A stretch of DNA of 64,000 nt from RGIG529 sp050950425 (GCA_050950425.1 JBMNHO010000002.1:310001-374000); one strand, 5' to 3'. Counted from the first letter of the stretch, positions 1 to 8,421 are shown. Translations and numbers: made by a program. Notes: generated by a model from the sequence alone, not told the origin.

Positions 1-1238
1 TTCCTTTGCCCAGACCATAAGTCAATAGTGTTTTTATAAATACTTTTCTTAAGAGGATTGCGCGTTAAAATAATTCCAAAACGACCAAACTGTTCAGAGA
101 GATATCTATTCACTTGATTTATATGCTCTCTCGATACTTCTTGGACGTTTTTCATTTCAAACACAATTTGTCTACAATCATAATTTTTATATAGATCTTC
201 CAATAGAGGGAAAGAACAATTGTTATAAAATATTAAATCTCTTATTTGTGTACCAGATTCTATACGGCTTTGTGCTTGTGCAAAATCCAGATGCGGATAT
301 AACAAAGAAGAAATCAATCGTGTGCAATAATCTTCAAACTTTTTATCTGCATTATTTTCCTTTCCTGTAGGCAACTTTAGTATTCCACTTAAGGATTTTT
401 TTGCTGAAGTTATAGGTATTTGTTTGAATAGAGGATCATTTTTACAATCGGATTGGCAACGTTCTTTAGCTGAAATATATGCCGATACAACATCGTAATT
501 TTTTCTATTGTAATCTAATACCTGTATCTTCTCAAAATTATTTTCTTCGCCAGCTTTAACATATCCCTTATCAAAATACTCATCATAGTTAATCCAAGGA
601 GTGTATCTCAGCCACCTTTTGGGTACTAAAATAATCGGGCTTTCATTTTCGGGATTAAAAGGCAAATTAATATTCTCTTTTTCAAGTCGATGAGTTCTGT
701 TGTTGTAAACCTCTATTTCTGCAAACATTTGCATCGGGATATTATATTTTTTACATTCATCTTGCGTAAAATCTATCATAAAAGATTTTAAAAAATTACA
801 TGCAATATCACTGATACGATCTTTAGAAATATTATTTACATATAGTTGTATTTCTTCAAAATGTGAAAACCCCGATAATTTTATTGCTGGAACAGCATTA
901 AACAAATCTAATATTTCAGCTGCCGTTTTTTGAGAAATTTTAAGGCCACGTTTTGATTTACCAGTGCCAAGCCCCACTTCGCTACATTCAGATATATTTA
1001 CTAATGTATCTGTAGCTTCACTTATATTCCCTTTATTGCGTAAATACCCTAAATGATTAAATGAGTTTACCAATGAAAGATGCAACGCATTGTCCTGTTG
1101 AGCAGGAGATTTCCATAAAAGAAATGGATCAAGATAAAGCGGAATATCCTCATCTAAAAATGGAATTGCAAAATCAACTTCCTCTTGGGTGATCGGAATA
1201 TTAAAATAATCAACTAATCTCGGACGAATTATTGCCAT
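1..1238 (-). CDS. PD-(D/E)XK nuclease-like protein, 3' end outside the window
   Basis: An ATG at 1238 opens a minus-strand frame of about 412 codons that reaches the left edge without a stop, so the C-terminus is missing. It begins MAIIRPRLVDYF. Close to the visible end are IRDLIFYN (an Asp in a strand) and then FEMKNV (E-x-K), the order and spacing seen in restriction-type PD-(D/E)XK folds. The gene is AT-rich, unlike the GC-richer conjugation genes that follow. It lies outside the recombinase operon and is separated from it by a hairpin, so it may be host DNA flanking the element or a neighbouring defence gene. Nuclease activity is inferred from the motif alone; I do not recognise the N-terminal part. 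Confidence 0.6.
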   Translation of the reverse strand, partial: MAIIRPRLVDYFNIPITQEEVDFAIPFLDEDIPLYLDPFLLWKSPAQQDNALHLSLVNSFNHLGYLRNKGNISEATDTLVNISECSEVGLGTGKSKRGLKISQKTAAEILDLFNAVPAIKLSGFSHFEEIQLYVNNISKDRISDIACNFLKSFMIDFTQDECKKYNIPMQMFAEIEVYNNRTHRLEKENINLPFNPENESPIILVPKRWLRYTPWINYDEYFDKGYVKAGEENNFEKIQVLDYNRKNYDVVSAYISAKERCQSDCKNDPLFKQIPITSAKKSLSGILKLPTGKENNADKKFEDYCTRLISSLLYPHLDFAQAQSRIESGTQIRDLIFYNNCSFPLLEDLYKNYDCRQIVFEMKNVQEVSREHINQVNRYLSEQFGRFGIILTRNPLKKSIYKNTIDLWSGQR

Positions 1239-1397
1239 ATAATCACCACACTTATAATTTTTTAAACTACCCAATAAACATTGTATATATTATACATCTC
1301 GGTGGCGAATAAAGCAATTAAACTAGTGCGAATTATGGAAACATTGACACTATTATGATGAAATTCGTTTGAAAATAGCAGAAAATCCGTCCAAAGA

Positions 1398-1427
1398 GAA
1401 AAGCTGCCAGTTTTGTGGCGGCTTCTC
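1398..1427 (-). terminator. Terminator after the recombinase operon
   Basis: An inverted repeat built on AAGCTGCCA and TGGCGGCTT lies just beyond the stop of the last recombinase gene. On the minus strand it is followed by TTTTCTCTTT, and on the plus strand by a T-rich tail, so it may work in both directions. It closes the minus-strand operon at the left end of the element. The stretch from 1239 to 1397 has no gene I can support. Confidence 0.55.
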
Positions 1428-1436
1428 CTGCTATTT

Positions 1437-3086
1437 TTATTCACTCGGCAGATCTTGTTCCATTTCCATATTGTTATCAAAAGTGATTCGGATGCGGTCT
1501 GCGGATAAAATCACCACCTTGGTAATAATCCCCTTGACTACATCATCACGATATTCCTTTACGCTAAGGTCAATATGTTCCATCATGTAAAGCAGCTCAT
1601 GTATTCGAGCTTGTGTGTTTTGGGCGAGCATGGTCTGCTCTTGGTGTTCACCAAGCTGCCCCTGCAGTCCCTTTATCTCCGCAGCGATTTCCTCAAACTT
1701 GGCATCGAAGTAATCCGCACCGGCGCTTGATTTGGAGCTGAGTTCCACCAAATCCATCATCACACTCTGCAGCTCGACGATACGGTTTTGGACAGCCGCT
1801 TCATTAAAGCTGTCATCATCCTGCGTACCGATGGCCAGCCGCAGGCCTGCCTTGAGGGTTTCAATAACATCAGCCTTATCCTCATCCAGCCGGTTCAGGG
1901 CGTTGACAATTGCTTGATGTAACCGGCTTTCCTCAATGGTAGGGGATTCCTTGCAGTATTTCGTGCCGTATTCCAGTCGGTTGATACAGCGCCAGACCAC
2001 CTTTTTCTTACCGTTTCTCGCCCAAGTCACTCGGCGATACTGTGTACCGCAGTCACCGCAGCAAAGAAGCTCGGTCAGGGCATACTTACTGCTGTATTTT
2101 CCTTTTTCGGTTTTCACCGCTTTTTTGGCTACCTTTCGCTTACCGGCTCTCCGGGCGATTTCCTCCTGCACAAGATTGAATAAATCCTTTGAAATAATCG
2201 GCTCATGGTTCCCGGTAACATAATACTGCGGGATTTCACCGTTGTTTTTCCGGGTTTCCTTGGTTAAACAATCCACCACATAGGTTTTTTGTAGCAGGGC
2301 ATCCCCGATGTATCGCTCGTTGCGAAGCATATATTGCAGTGCGCCGATTGACCATTCTGTGTTGCCGGTGGGTGAAAGGATGTTGTCTGCCTCTAGCGAC
2401 TCCTTTATTGTTCGGACGCTGGCACCGGAGTAATAGCTTCTGAAAATCCGTTTTACGATTTCTGCTTCCTCCGGCACGATCTTGGGCTGACCGTCCTCAC
2501 CTTTTTCGTAACCCAGCAGGCGGGAGTATTGAAATGGCACCTTTCCACTTTTGAAGCTCTGGCGCTTGCCCCATGTGACGTTGCGGCTGATGGATTCACT
2601 CTCAGCCTGCGCAAAGCCGCTGAGGAAGCACAGCGCCATTTCACTGGCCATCTCCATTGTGTTGATGCCCTCTTTTTCAAAAATAATGGGGATACCCTTT
2701 GCCTTGAGCTTGCGGATATATCCGATGGCATCCAGCGTGTTTCTGGAAAACCGGGAGACGGATTTGGTCAGCACCATGTCGATTTTACCTTTTTCACACA
2801 GTGCCATGAGCTTGAGAAACTCGGTACGCTTTTTGGCGCTGGTTCCGGTGATGCCCTCATCGGCAAAAATACCGGCAAGCTCCCAATCCTTGTTTTTGCT
2901 GATTTTATCGGTATAATAAGCAATCTGCGCAGCGTAGCTGGACTGCTGTTCTTCCTGTTCGGTACTGACCCGGCAGTAGGCCGCCACACGCAGCTTTCTC
3001 TTTCTGGCATTGGGCTTGGTTAAAAGAATGTTGGCGGGGATTATATCGACCCTTTTCTGTAGGGGTGTTAAAGTTTGCATCTGCAT
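1437..3086 (-). CDS. Large serine recombinase (site-specific integrase), third gene of recombinase operon
   Basis: A 549-aa large serine recombinase that should cut and rejoin DNA through a 5'-phosphoserine to integrate or excise the element. The catalytic domain starts with KLRVAAYCRVSTEQ, Ser41 being the nucleophile. The downstream recombinase domain and a Cys zinc ribbon (CCGDCGTQYRR, then CINRLEYGTKYC) follow, and a helical coiled-coil C-terminus ends the protein. I start at the ATG at 3086, 8 nt after AAAGGAG; an upstream in-frame ATG at 3134 lacks such a site and would overlap the preceding gene. It starts 5 nt after the stop of the middle recombinase, so the three genes form one operon. 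The reading frame is intact. Confidence 0.9.
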   Translation of the reverse strand: MQMQTLTPLQKRVDIIPANILLTKPNARKRKLRVAAYCRVSTEQEEQQSSYAAQIAYYTDKISKNKDWELAGIFADEGITGTSAKKRTEFLKLMALCEKGKIDMVLTKSVSRFSRNTLDAIGYIRKLKAKGIPIIFEKEGINTMEMASEMALCFLSGFAQAESESISRNVTWGKRQSFKSGKVPFQYSRLLGYEKGEDGQPKIVPEEAEIVKRIFRSYYSGASVRTIKESLEADNILSPTGNTEWSIGALQYMLRNERYIGDALLQKTYVVDCLTKETRKNNGEIPQYYVTGNHEPIISKDLFNLVQEEIARRAGKRKVAKKAVKTEKGKYSSKYALTELLCCGDCGTQYRRVTWARNGKKKVVWRCINRLEYGTKYCKESPTIEESRLHQAIVNALNRLDEDKADVIETLKAGLRLAIGTQDDDSFNEAAVQNRIVELQSVMMDLVELSSKSSAGADYFDAKFEEIAAEIKGLQGQLGEHQEQTMLAQNTQARIHELLYMMEHIDLSVKEYRDDVVKGIITKVVILSADRIRITFDNNMEMEQDLPSE

Positions 3087-3091
3087 GGCGG

Positions 3092-3943
3092 TTACTCCTT
3101 TCCAATCAGCTTTCCGTTTATCATCCGCAGCCACAAGCTGCCGTCCGCATCAATGACCACCTGTTTGACGGTATCCTCAAATAATCGGATTGAGAAAGCC
3201 ACCAGCGGTGGCTGTTTCTCGAATATCGCCAGCAACCGGCGGGTTAAGTATTCCGGCTCCGTATCGGCACAGGCCTCATATTTTGCAGCGGCACATCCGA
3301 ATATCAGCAGCTTGATATAATCACTGTCCACTTCGCTTTTTTCAAGCTCCCGGCTGATGTGGTTCTCCGTCCGGGCAACATCAAGGGAATAGTTCTCCTG
3401 ATGCGGTGAGGAAAACTCCAGCAAGTTCGGCTCACGGATGATGGTGTTCAGGATTGCTGTTACGTTCTCCAGCAGGGCTTGATCGGTAATGCGCTTGGGG
3501 GTAATGCGCCCCTCGGCGGAGCAGCACCACGCTTCATAATTCTTGCTTCTGCCATCCCTTTTGTATTTGGCTCCACAAACCCTACAAATCGCCTTACTGC
3601 GGATGCTGTCCAGTTCCTCGGATAGAGGCTCCCCTTGGATTTTCTGCCCGATCAGGGCGGTCACAGTCCCGAACGTATCGACAGGGATAATCGGCGGGAA
3701 GTCATCCCTGCCGCAGTAGCGGGAATTCTCCAGCATCCGCTTGACCATGTGCTTGTTCCAGTCGGTGCGGTTCTCTATATAGGAGATTCCTTGGGCGGTG
3801 AGGCTTTCGGCAATCCGGCGATAGGACATTCCGGCTTGGTAATCCTCGAAAACCTGCCGTACCACAGCGACCTCCGCTTCATGGATGCACAGCACACCAT
3901 TTTGGATGTGGTAGCCGAAAGGAAGGTATCGGTTTTTCTTCAT
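3092..3943 (-). CDS. Recombinase-like protein without the catalytic serine domain
   Basis: A 283-aa protein matching only the middle and C-terminal parts of large serine recombinases. It has the DNA-binding recombinase domain (YRRIAESLTAQGI, then WNKHMVKRMLENSRYCG) and a Cys pair region (ICRVCGAKYKRDG), with no N-terminal resolvase domain or nucleophilic Ser. It begins at an ATG 8 nt after AAGGAGGTG, overlaps the stop of the upstream recombinase by 4 nt, and ends 5 nt before the next. Because the frame and start are clean, I read it as a real subunit, not a fragment. It may help target DNA or form hetero-multimers with its neighbours; that role is inference. Confidence 0.8.
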   Translation of the reverse strand: MKKNRYLPFGYHIQNGVLCIHEAEVAVVRQVFEDYQAGMSYRRIAESLTAQGISYIENRTDWNKHMVKRMLENSRYCGRDDFPPIIPVDTFGTVTALIGQKIQGEPLSEELDSIRSKAICRVCGAKYKRDGRSKNYEAWCCSAEGRITPKRITDQALLENVTAILNTIIREPNLLEFSSPHQENYSLDVARTENHISRELEKSEVDSDYIKLLIFGCAAAKYEACADTEPEYLTRRLLAIFEKQPPLVAFSIRLFEDTVKQVVIDADGSLWLRMINGKLIGKE

Positions 3944-5514
3944 CGCCCGAACACCTCCTTGGGCAGCTGTTCGGTAAAGGCAAAACTGCCGATCAGGCAG
4001 AATTTCAGCTTATCCTGCTCGGTAACAACAATCTGATTGACAATGCTGTGAAACAGGGTTTCGTCAAAATTGGTCAGGTACGGTGCTCCTTGTTCCATCA
4101 GCTCAATCAGCAGCCTGCAATCGGAAATCATCTCATCGTCCGCATCGCTTTCCAGCATTCTGCGGCGGTTGCGCTTCAAAAGGTCGAGCTGCTGGTTGAT
4201 TTCATTGGTTTTCTGCATAAAAATAGCAGAGTCCATGTAACCTTTCGTCCTGAGACGATTCAGTACCAGACTCTGCTTGGTGAGTTCCGCTATTTCCTTA
4301 TTGATGCTTCCGACTTTCACATCGCTCATGGTAATTTTGGATTTGAGATTCATCAGCTCTGTTAAAGCAGAGGAGAGAATATAGAGGCTGTTCTGTTTTA
4401 GCTTGTTAACCATTCGAATAAAGGCTTGTATGATGGCATCTTCCCGGATTTGACGGATTTCGCACAGCTCCTTACTGCGGAAGTGTGTGTGGCAGACCCA
4501 ATAGGTCTTGCCGTTGGTCACCCTGCGGGAGAAGCTCGTACCGCATTTCCCGCACTTGATTTTTTGTGAGAAAGCGTACTGCCTGCCATGCCCCTTGCTT
4601 GGGCAGAGGGCGTTACGGGCTTTCATCAGCTGCTGCGCTCGCTCAAATTCCGACCGGCTGATGAGCGGCTCATGGGAGTCGGTGATATAATAGCGGTCAC
4701 GCTCGCCCTTGTTGCTCTTTGTTTGAAAGGGCATGGTATCGGTGGTGTAGGATTTCTGCAGCAGGGCATCGCCAATGTAACGCTCGCTTTTGAGGATATA
4801 GCTGACGGAGGTATAAAGCCAGCTGACTTCTCCATTTTTGCAGGGGATGCCCTCGGCATTCAGCTCGGCTGCGATCTGATCCATACTTTTTCCGGAGAGG
4901 TAGTTTCCAAATATCCGGCGCACTACTGGGGCTTCCTTGGGATTGGGAATCAGCGTATTGTCTACAAGGTCGTATCCGTAGGGGGCGCAGCAGCAAGTGA
5001 AGCTGCCATTCTGCATCCTACGGGCGTAGCTCCAGCGCATATTGTTGGAGATGGAGGTGGATTCCTCCTGAGCGATGGAGCTGAAAGCTCCGATCATCAT
5101 CTCATCGTGCATATCTGCTGTCTTGAGGCCATCTTCCTCAAATTCCACCTCGATACCGAGGGCTTTCAGCTCCCGGACGGTGGAGAGGCAGTCGTGGATG
5201 TTCCTTGCAAACCGGGAAACGGATTTTACAAGGATGCGGTCGATTTTGCCCTTTCTGCAGTCGGAAAGCATCCGTTGAAATTCATCCCGCTTATCCGACC
5301 GGGTTCCGGTGATGCCCTCATCGGCGTATATGTCCACCAGCTCCCATTCGTCATTTCCGGCAATCAGGGAAGTGTAATGCTCCATTTGCACGGAAAAGGA
5401 ATTCAGCTGATCTACCGAATCGCTACTGACTCTGGCGTAGGCGCAGACACGCAGTTTGGGCGGTGCATAACGGTAAATGGCGTTTACCGGTTCAATAACC
5501 TGTACCTGCGGCAT
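3940..5514 (-). CDS. Large serine recombinase (site-specific integrase), first gene of recombinase operon
   Basis: A 524-aa large serine recombinase. The catalytic domain opens with LRVCAYARVSSDSVDQ, Ser30 being the nucleophile, and SVSRFARN carries the conserved Arg. After it come a recombinase domain, a zinc ribbon (CGKCGTSFSRRV, then CHTHFRSKELC) and a coiled-coil tail. The start is set by AAAGGAGGTG 6 nt upstream. It is the first of three overlapping recombinase genes read toward the element's left end, the usual place for the integration module of an ICE. The frame is intact. Which of the two catalytic recombinases performs integration cannot be told from sequence. Confidence 0.9.
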   Translation of the reverse strand: MPQVQVIEPVNAIYRYAPPKLRVCAYARVSSDSVDQLNSFSVQMEHYTSLIAGNDEWELVDIYADEGITGTRSDKRDEFQRMLSDCRKGKIDRILVKSVSRFARNIHDCLSTVRELKALGIEVEFEEDGLKTADMHDEMMIGAFSSIAQEESTSISNNMRWSYARRMQNGSFTCCCAPYGYDLVDNTLIPNPKEAPVVRRIFGNYLSGKSMDQIAAELNAEGIPCKNGEVSWLYTSVSYILKSERYIGDALLQKSYTTDTMPFQTKSNKGERDRYYITDSHEPLISRSEFERAQQLMKARNALCPSKGHGRQYAFSQKIKCGKCGTSFSRRVTNGKTYWVCHTHFRSKELCEIRQIREDAIIQAFIRMVNKLKQNSLYILSSALTELMNLKSKITMSDVKVGSINKEIAELTKQSLVLNRLRTKGYMDSAIFMQKTNEINQQLDLLKRNRRRMLESDADDEMISDCRLLIELMEQGAPYLTNFDETLFHSIVNQIVVTEQDKLKFCLIGSFAFTEQLPKEVFGR

Positions 5515-5638
5515 GGCGGCACCTCCTTTGGTTTTTGTGTTTTCATGTGTGGCGGCTCCTTTCGTGTGAGTTCAATACCTTTTCAGTATTAGCACACACG
5601 ATACCACATAGATGCAGACATAGCTATCACTATTTCCA

Positions 5639-5794
5639 CTAAATAATCCGAAGCCTCGGCTTGTACTTTTCGACCACAAATCCATCTGCAATTTCAAATT
5701 CCTTAAGGCTGATTTTGCCCTGCTCCAGAAGATAGGTGAGGAAATTGTGCGCCATTAAATAACGCACTTCATTGACCGGTTCTGTTTTCGTCAT
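5639..5794 (-). CDS. 51-aa conserved-looking small protein of the recombination module
   Basis: A short frame of 51 codons beginning MTKTEPVNEVRYLMAHNF and ending KYKPRLRII, with a good ribosome site (AGGAGG) 6-7 nt before the ATG. It lies between the resolvase-like gene and the first recombinase in the same direction. The sequence is mixed-charge and probably helical, with no signal peptide or membrane helix. I do not recognise a family. Its place suggests an accessory factor for excision or integration, which is inference from position only. Confidence 0.6.
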   Translation of the reverse strand: MTKTEPVNEVRYLMAHNFLTYLLEQGKISLKEFEIADGFVVEKYKPRLRII

Positions 5795-5805
5795 AGCATT
5801 TCCTC

Positions 5806-6177
5806 CTATCGCAATTGAAACGGCGGCATTGCAAAATCAGACAGCTTGATTTCTCCCTCCATCGGGGAATAGATGTTGATCCCGCAGCCGCTGATTGTTT
5901 GAATAAAGTTCATGGTCTTTGCCGTATCTCGCCCGATTCGGCTCACCGAATCCACCAGCAGAACCTGAAAGCTCCCTGCTTTTGCCGCTTCCAGAACAGC
6001 CTGCAGACCGGGACGGTCGAAGTTCAGGCCGCTGCCCAAATCCTGAGAAGAACCTACAACGGTAAATCCCATCTGTTTGGCATAGGTTTCCAGTCTTTCA
6101 TATTGCCCTTTCAAAGCGCCGTGGATATCTTCCGGCGCATCGATGCGGCAATAATTCCATGCGGATTTCTTATTCAT
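5806..6177 (-). CDS. Resolvase-domain protein with catalytic Ser replaced by Asp
   Basis: A 123-aa protein that covers just the N-terminal resolvase fold. It has YCRIDAPED where active enzymes have Y-x-R-V-S, so the nucleophilic Ser is Asp13. The other landmarks are kept: LGSGLNFDRPGLQ, LLVDSVSRIGRD with its Ser and Arg residues, and helix D-like sequence. There is no DNA-binding domain after it. The ATG is 8 nt after AGGAGG. It sits between MazF and the recombinases in one minus-strand cluster. It cannot act as a recombinase by the known mechanism; a role in modulating the nearby recombinases is inference. Confidence 0.75.
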   Translation of the reverse strand: MNKKSAWNYCRIDAPEDIHGALKGQYERLETYAKQMGFTVVGSSQDLGSGLNFDRPGLQAVLEAAKAGSFQVLLVDSVSRIGRDTAKTMNFIQTISGCGINIYSPMEGEIKLSDFAMPPFQLR

Positions 6178-6192
6178 AAAAAATGCCTCCTT

Positions 6193-6573
6193 TCACAATC
6201 TCAGGCTCATTTGCGGTTCCGGCAGCAGGGCATTCAGACCAAAGCTCACGGCTAAGGCTTCATTGACTTGCTGCATCTGTGAATCATTCAAATGGCCTAT
6301 GTACTCACGCAGACGGGAACGGTCAATGGTTCGTACCTGCTCTAAAAGCACAAGAGAATTCTGCCGCAGGCCATACTGTTGGCTGCACAGCCGGATGTGG
6401 GTAGGCAGATGACCTTTTTCAGTGCGGCTGGTGATGGCGGCCACAATAACGGTAGGGCTGTAGCGGTTGCCGATATTGTTTTGGACAATCAAAATCGGCC
6501 TTATCCCGCCCTGTTCGCACCCGACAACAGGGGTTAAGTCGGCATAGAACATATCGCCTTTATAAATACGCAT
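6193..6573 (-). CDS. MazF/PemK-type endoribonuclease toxin, no antitoxin beside it
   Basis: A 126-aa MazF/PemK family protein. MRIYKGDMFYADLTPVVGCEQGG and IRPILIVQNN are the typical first strands with the RP motif, and an ITSRTEK loop follows at about residue 48-54. Known members cut mRNA at short motifs and are held in check by a small antitoxin encoded upstream. Here the upstream DNA is the hairpin-rich stretch at 6600-7190 and the downstream gene is the resolvase-like protein, so no antitoxin gene is visible. The start follows AAGGAGGAATGCGAA. Whether it is a toxin or a regulator of the element is unknown. Confidence 0.85.
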   Translation of the reverse strand: MRIYKGDMFYADLTPVVGCEQGGIRPILIVQNNIGNRYSPTVIVAAITSRTEKGHLPTHIRLCSQQYGLRQNSLVLLEQVRTIDRSRLREYIGHLNDSQMQQVNEALAVSFGLNALLPEPQMSLRL

Positions 6574-6600
6574 TTCGCATTCCTCCTTTTTATGAAATCA

Positions 6601-7190
6601 GTGTTATACCACAAGGATAAGGACAGCCGCCGATTGTGACCGGGTTTACCCGCAGGGCGGCTGTCCTCATAGTTTCTGATATAACAAAACTCTTGTTCTT
6701 CGTTTTCTGCTGCTTCTATTCGACACTACTCCCCGAAGCAGAACACCACAGGCCGAGTGCCTGCGGCATAAGGACGGTTTCGTCCTTTGGGCAGTCAGCT
6801 TAAACCAGCCTTGGTTATTGGCTGTCATGGGACTCTCACCCCCGCCGGGTTCTCCGGCGGCTGCACCCATTGCGATGTCTGTGGCTGTGCAGAAGTATCA
6901 TTGTAGGCTGTTCAGGTCATGGCAGGGCAATCCACCACAGATTGCTTCTCGGACGGACAATTCTCGCTTGGCACCTTTGATGCTATCGTGTTGACGGATA
7001 GCTCTGACCTATCCGCAGATGGTCTTGGCGTGTCCTCCGAAGCCGCTTTCCCCTCATCGGAGCTGAACAGCTAACGTATTTAAGCTGCTGGATATGACCG
7101 AATGGTTTCGGTGTTTTTCAAGGAACATGGGAGAGATAGAAAAATCCCCCTCACTTACTTCCACGCTGGGAACGCATTCTGCACACCCTA
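6601..7190 (-). ncRNA. Candidate large structured RNA, unidentified
   Basis: About 590 nt without a convincing gene but dense in inverted repeats. An 11-bp perfect stem pairs 6621-6631 with 6656-6666 and encloses a second hairpin at 6641-6652. Others pair 6842-6848 with 6854-6860, 6995-7001 with 7009-7015, and 7035-7040 with 7057-7062. GC content is high compared with the flanks. It lies between the sigma-like gene and mazF, both on the minus strand, so I assign that strand. A 67-codon frame inside (6667-6870) has a composition expected from structured RNA (RRHSACGVL, KRRTRVLLYQ) and no clear ribosome site. I could not match it to a named RNA class. Confidence 0.4.
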
Positions 7191-7194
7191 AAAA

Positions 7195-7647
7195 TCAAAT
7201 TTCTTCAAATAATTTTTTCAGCTTGCTTAAGATACGCAGCTTGCGCTTATGAACAGCATTGTGATAGATGCCCTCTAAAGCCGCTATTTCACGTTCTGTT
7301 TTTTCTAAAAAATACAGCTGCACGATCAGATAACGTTCATCTTCAGCAAGCAGCTGCAGAGCTTCGTGTAGCTGTTTGTACATAATTTTGCAAATAACCT
7401 CATCCTCCACAGAGGGCTGGTCAGCGGGAAACTGCTTGTCAATGGATAGCAGTCGCTCCCATGAGTCCTCCCGGCTGGGTACATAGGTGACTGCTTTGTT
7501 TCTCTGATTGACTCGGATGTGTTCTGACTTGAGGTCATATTCCTGATACTGCATCTTGCGCTCGGTCTGTCTTAGCACCGCAATAACTTCTTCGCTGGCA
7601 TCAGGATACATTTTCCTGAAATCCGGCATGATACATTTCTTTGACAT
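7195..7647 (-). CDS. Sigma-70-like regulatory protein of the element
   Basis: A 150-aa protein with a C-terminal sigma region-4 type helix-turn-helix (LLAEDERYLIVQLYFLEKTE, then EIAALEGIYHNAVHKRK), typical of the small sigma-like factors carried by Gram-positive ICEs. The N-terminal half is charged and has no clear region 2. I start at the ATG at 7647, which follows GGAGGAC by 6 nt; an upstream in-frame start exists but has no ribosome site. It is divergent from the tetracycline-resistance gene, with 440 nt of non-coding DNA between. It may switch recombination or transfer genes; the target promoter is not visible. Confidence 0.65.
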   Translation of the reverse strand: MSKKCIMPDFRKMYPDASEEVIAVLRQTERKMQYQEYDLKSEHIRVNQRNKAVTYVPSREDSWERLLSIDKQFPADQPSVEDEVICKIMYKQLHEALQLLAEDERYLIVQLYFLEKTEREIAALEGIYHNAVHKRKLRILSKLKKLFEEI

Positions 7648-8094
7648 ATGCTTGTCCTCCAAATTTTCAAAATGTGATTGAAAACGAAGGACAAGAGGCG
7701 GTGACCGGCACAGAGGAATAGATTTATATAACAAAAAAAGAGCATACTTACGAACACGGCAGTCCGCTTGTATACTCTTATATGTTAATTCGTAGCAAAC
7801 CTGTTCTACTGGTTCGTGTTGATAGGCACATGGCTCCAATGAAAGCCGTTGCCTTTTTTTGGCAGATAGAAGCTATATAAAGTAGCTACATAATCGAACT
7901 AATATCGCTGCAATAAATTAGCAGCGGTGCAATCTGGATTGACCAGCACATAAGATCACCATCCTTTTAAATGTGATTTATATCCACAAGTCCATTTTAT
8001 TGAGTACTTTTCATGTCTGATTCTATTCTGTTTCACATTAACATCTTTTTTATATCCTTTTTGCTTATAGTCACTTTGGTAGCGTTAAGTGAAC

Positions 8095-8124
8095 TTGACA
8101 AATCCAGTGTTCATAAGGTAACAT
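8095..8124 (+). promoter_or_regulatory. Promoter of the tetracycline-resistance gene
   Basis: TTGACA at 8095-8100 and TAACAT at 8119-8124, 18 bp apart, stand 30 nt upstream of the leader peptide. From 7648 to 8094 I see no gene, only the presumed divergent promoter region for the sigma-like gene. Confidence 0.65.
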
Positions 8125-8154
8125 AAGAAAAGCACTAAAAGGAGATTAATTACT

Positions 8155-8178
8155 ATGCGGCAAGGTATTCTTAAATAA
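8155..8178 (+). CDS. Leader peptide MRQGILK of the tet attenuator
   Basis: A seven-codon frame (MRQGILK) follows AAGGAG by 10 nt and ends in TAA. The same kind of peptide precedes tet(M)- and tet(O)-type genes, where its translation controls a transcription attenuator. Its last codons lie within the left arm of a 12-bp inverted repeat, so a ribosome on the peptide would change the folding of the leader RNA. Confidence 0.75.
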   Translation: MRQGILK

Positions 8179-8398
8179 CAATCAACTGAATGATGGTAGG
8201 TACGAATGATTTAGCCTTATTACATCTGTTGTAATGGGTTTGGTTTTTGTACCTTAATTTAAGAATACTTTCATATTTTATGGATCCGCCATGCTGTAGA
8301 ATTCTCTTTCTAACAGCTTTTAATGTCGTGCTCATAATTGTTATGATAGCAGTCCCCTGTGATGAAAGTATTTCAATCACAGGGGACTTTTATCTTTT
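8165..8398 (+). promoter_or_regulatory. Attenuator region of the tet gene
   Basis: GTATTCTTAAAT at 8165-8176 pairs perfectly with ATTTAAGAATAC at 8257-8268. Downstream, a 13-bp stem (AGTCCCCTGTGAT at 8351-8363 with its complement at 8376-8388) is followed by TTTTATCTTTT, a strong intrinsic terminator just before the resistance gene. The layout equals the known tet(M) attenuation region: drug-stalled ribosomes on the leader should favour read-through. The regulation is inferred from this architecture. Confidence 0.75.
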
Positions 8399-8421
8399 AA
8401 CGATTATATGAGGTGTGACTT

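Noticed and set aside
1358..1365. ATGAAATT also occurs at 54398-54405, a possible attachment-site repeat
   Set aside because: An 8-base match between two 200-base regions is expected by chance about half the time; no longer identity surrounds it.
4588..5592. 334-codon plus-strand frame opposite the first recombinase
   Set aside because: It is the antisense shadow of a gene with clear motifs and a ribosome site; the translated sequence shows no family features.
6667..6870. 67-codon minus-strand frame as a protein gene
   Set aside because: Lies wholly inside the hairpin-rich block, has no good ribosome site and an Arg/Gly-rich composition expected from structured RNA.
6601..7190. Group II intron remnant (GTGTG after the sigma-like gene resembles an intron 5' end)
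   Set aside because: No domain V-like 34-nt hairpin and no 3' end consensus could be found before mazF, and no intron protein is present.
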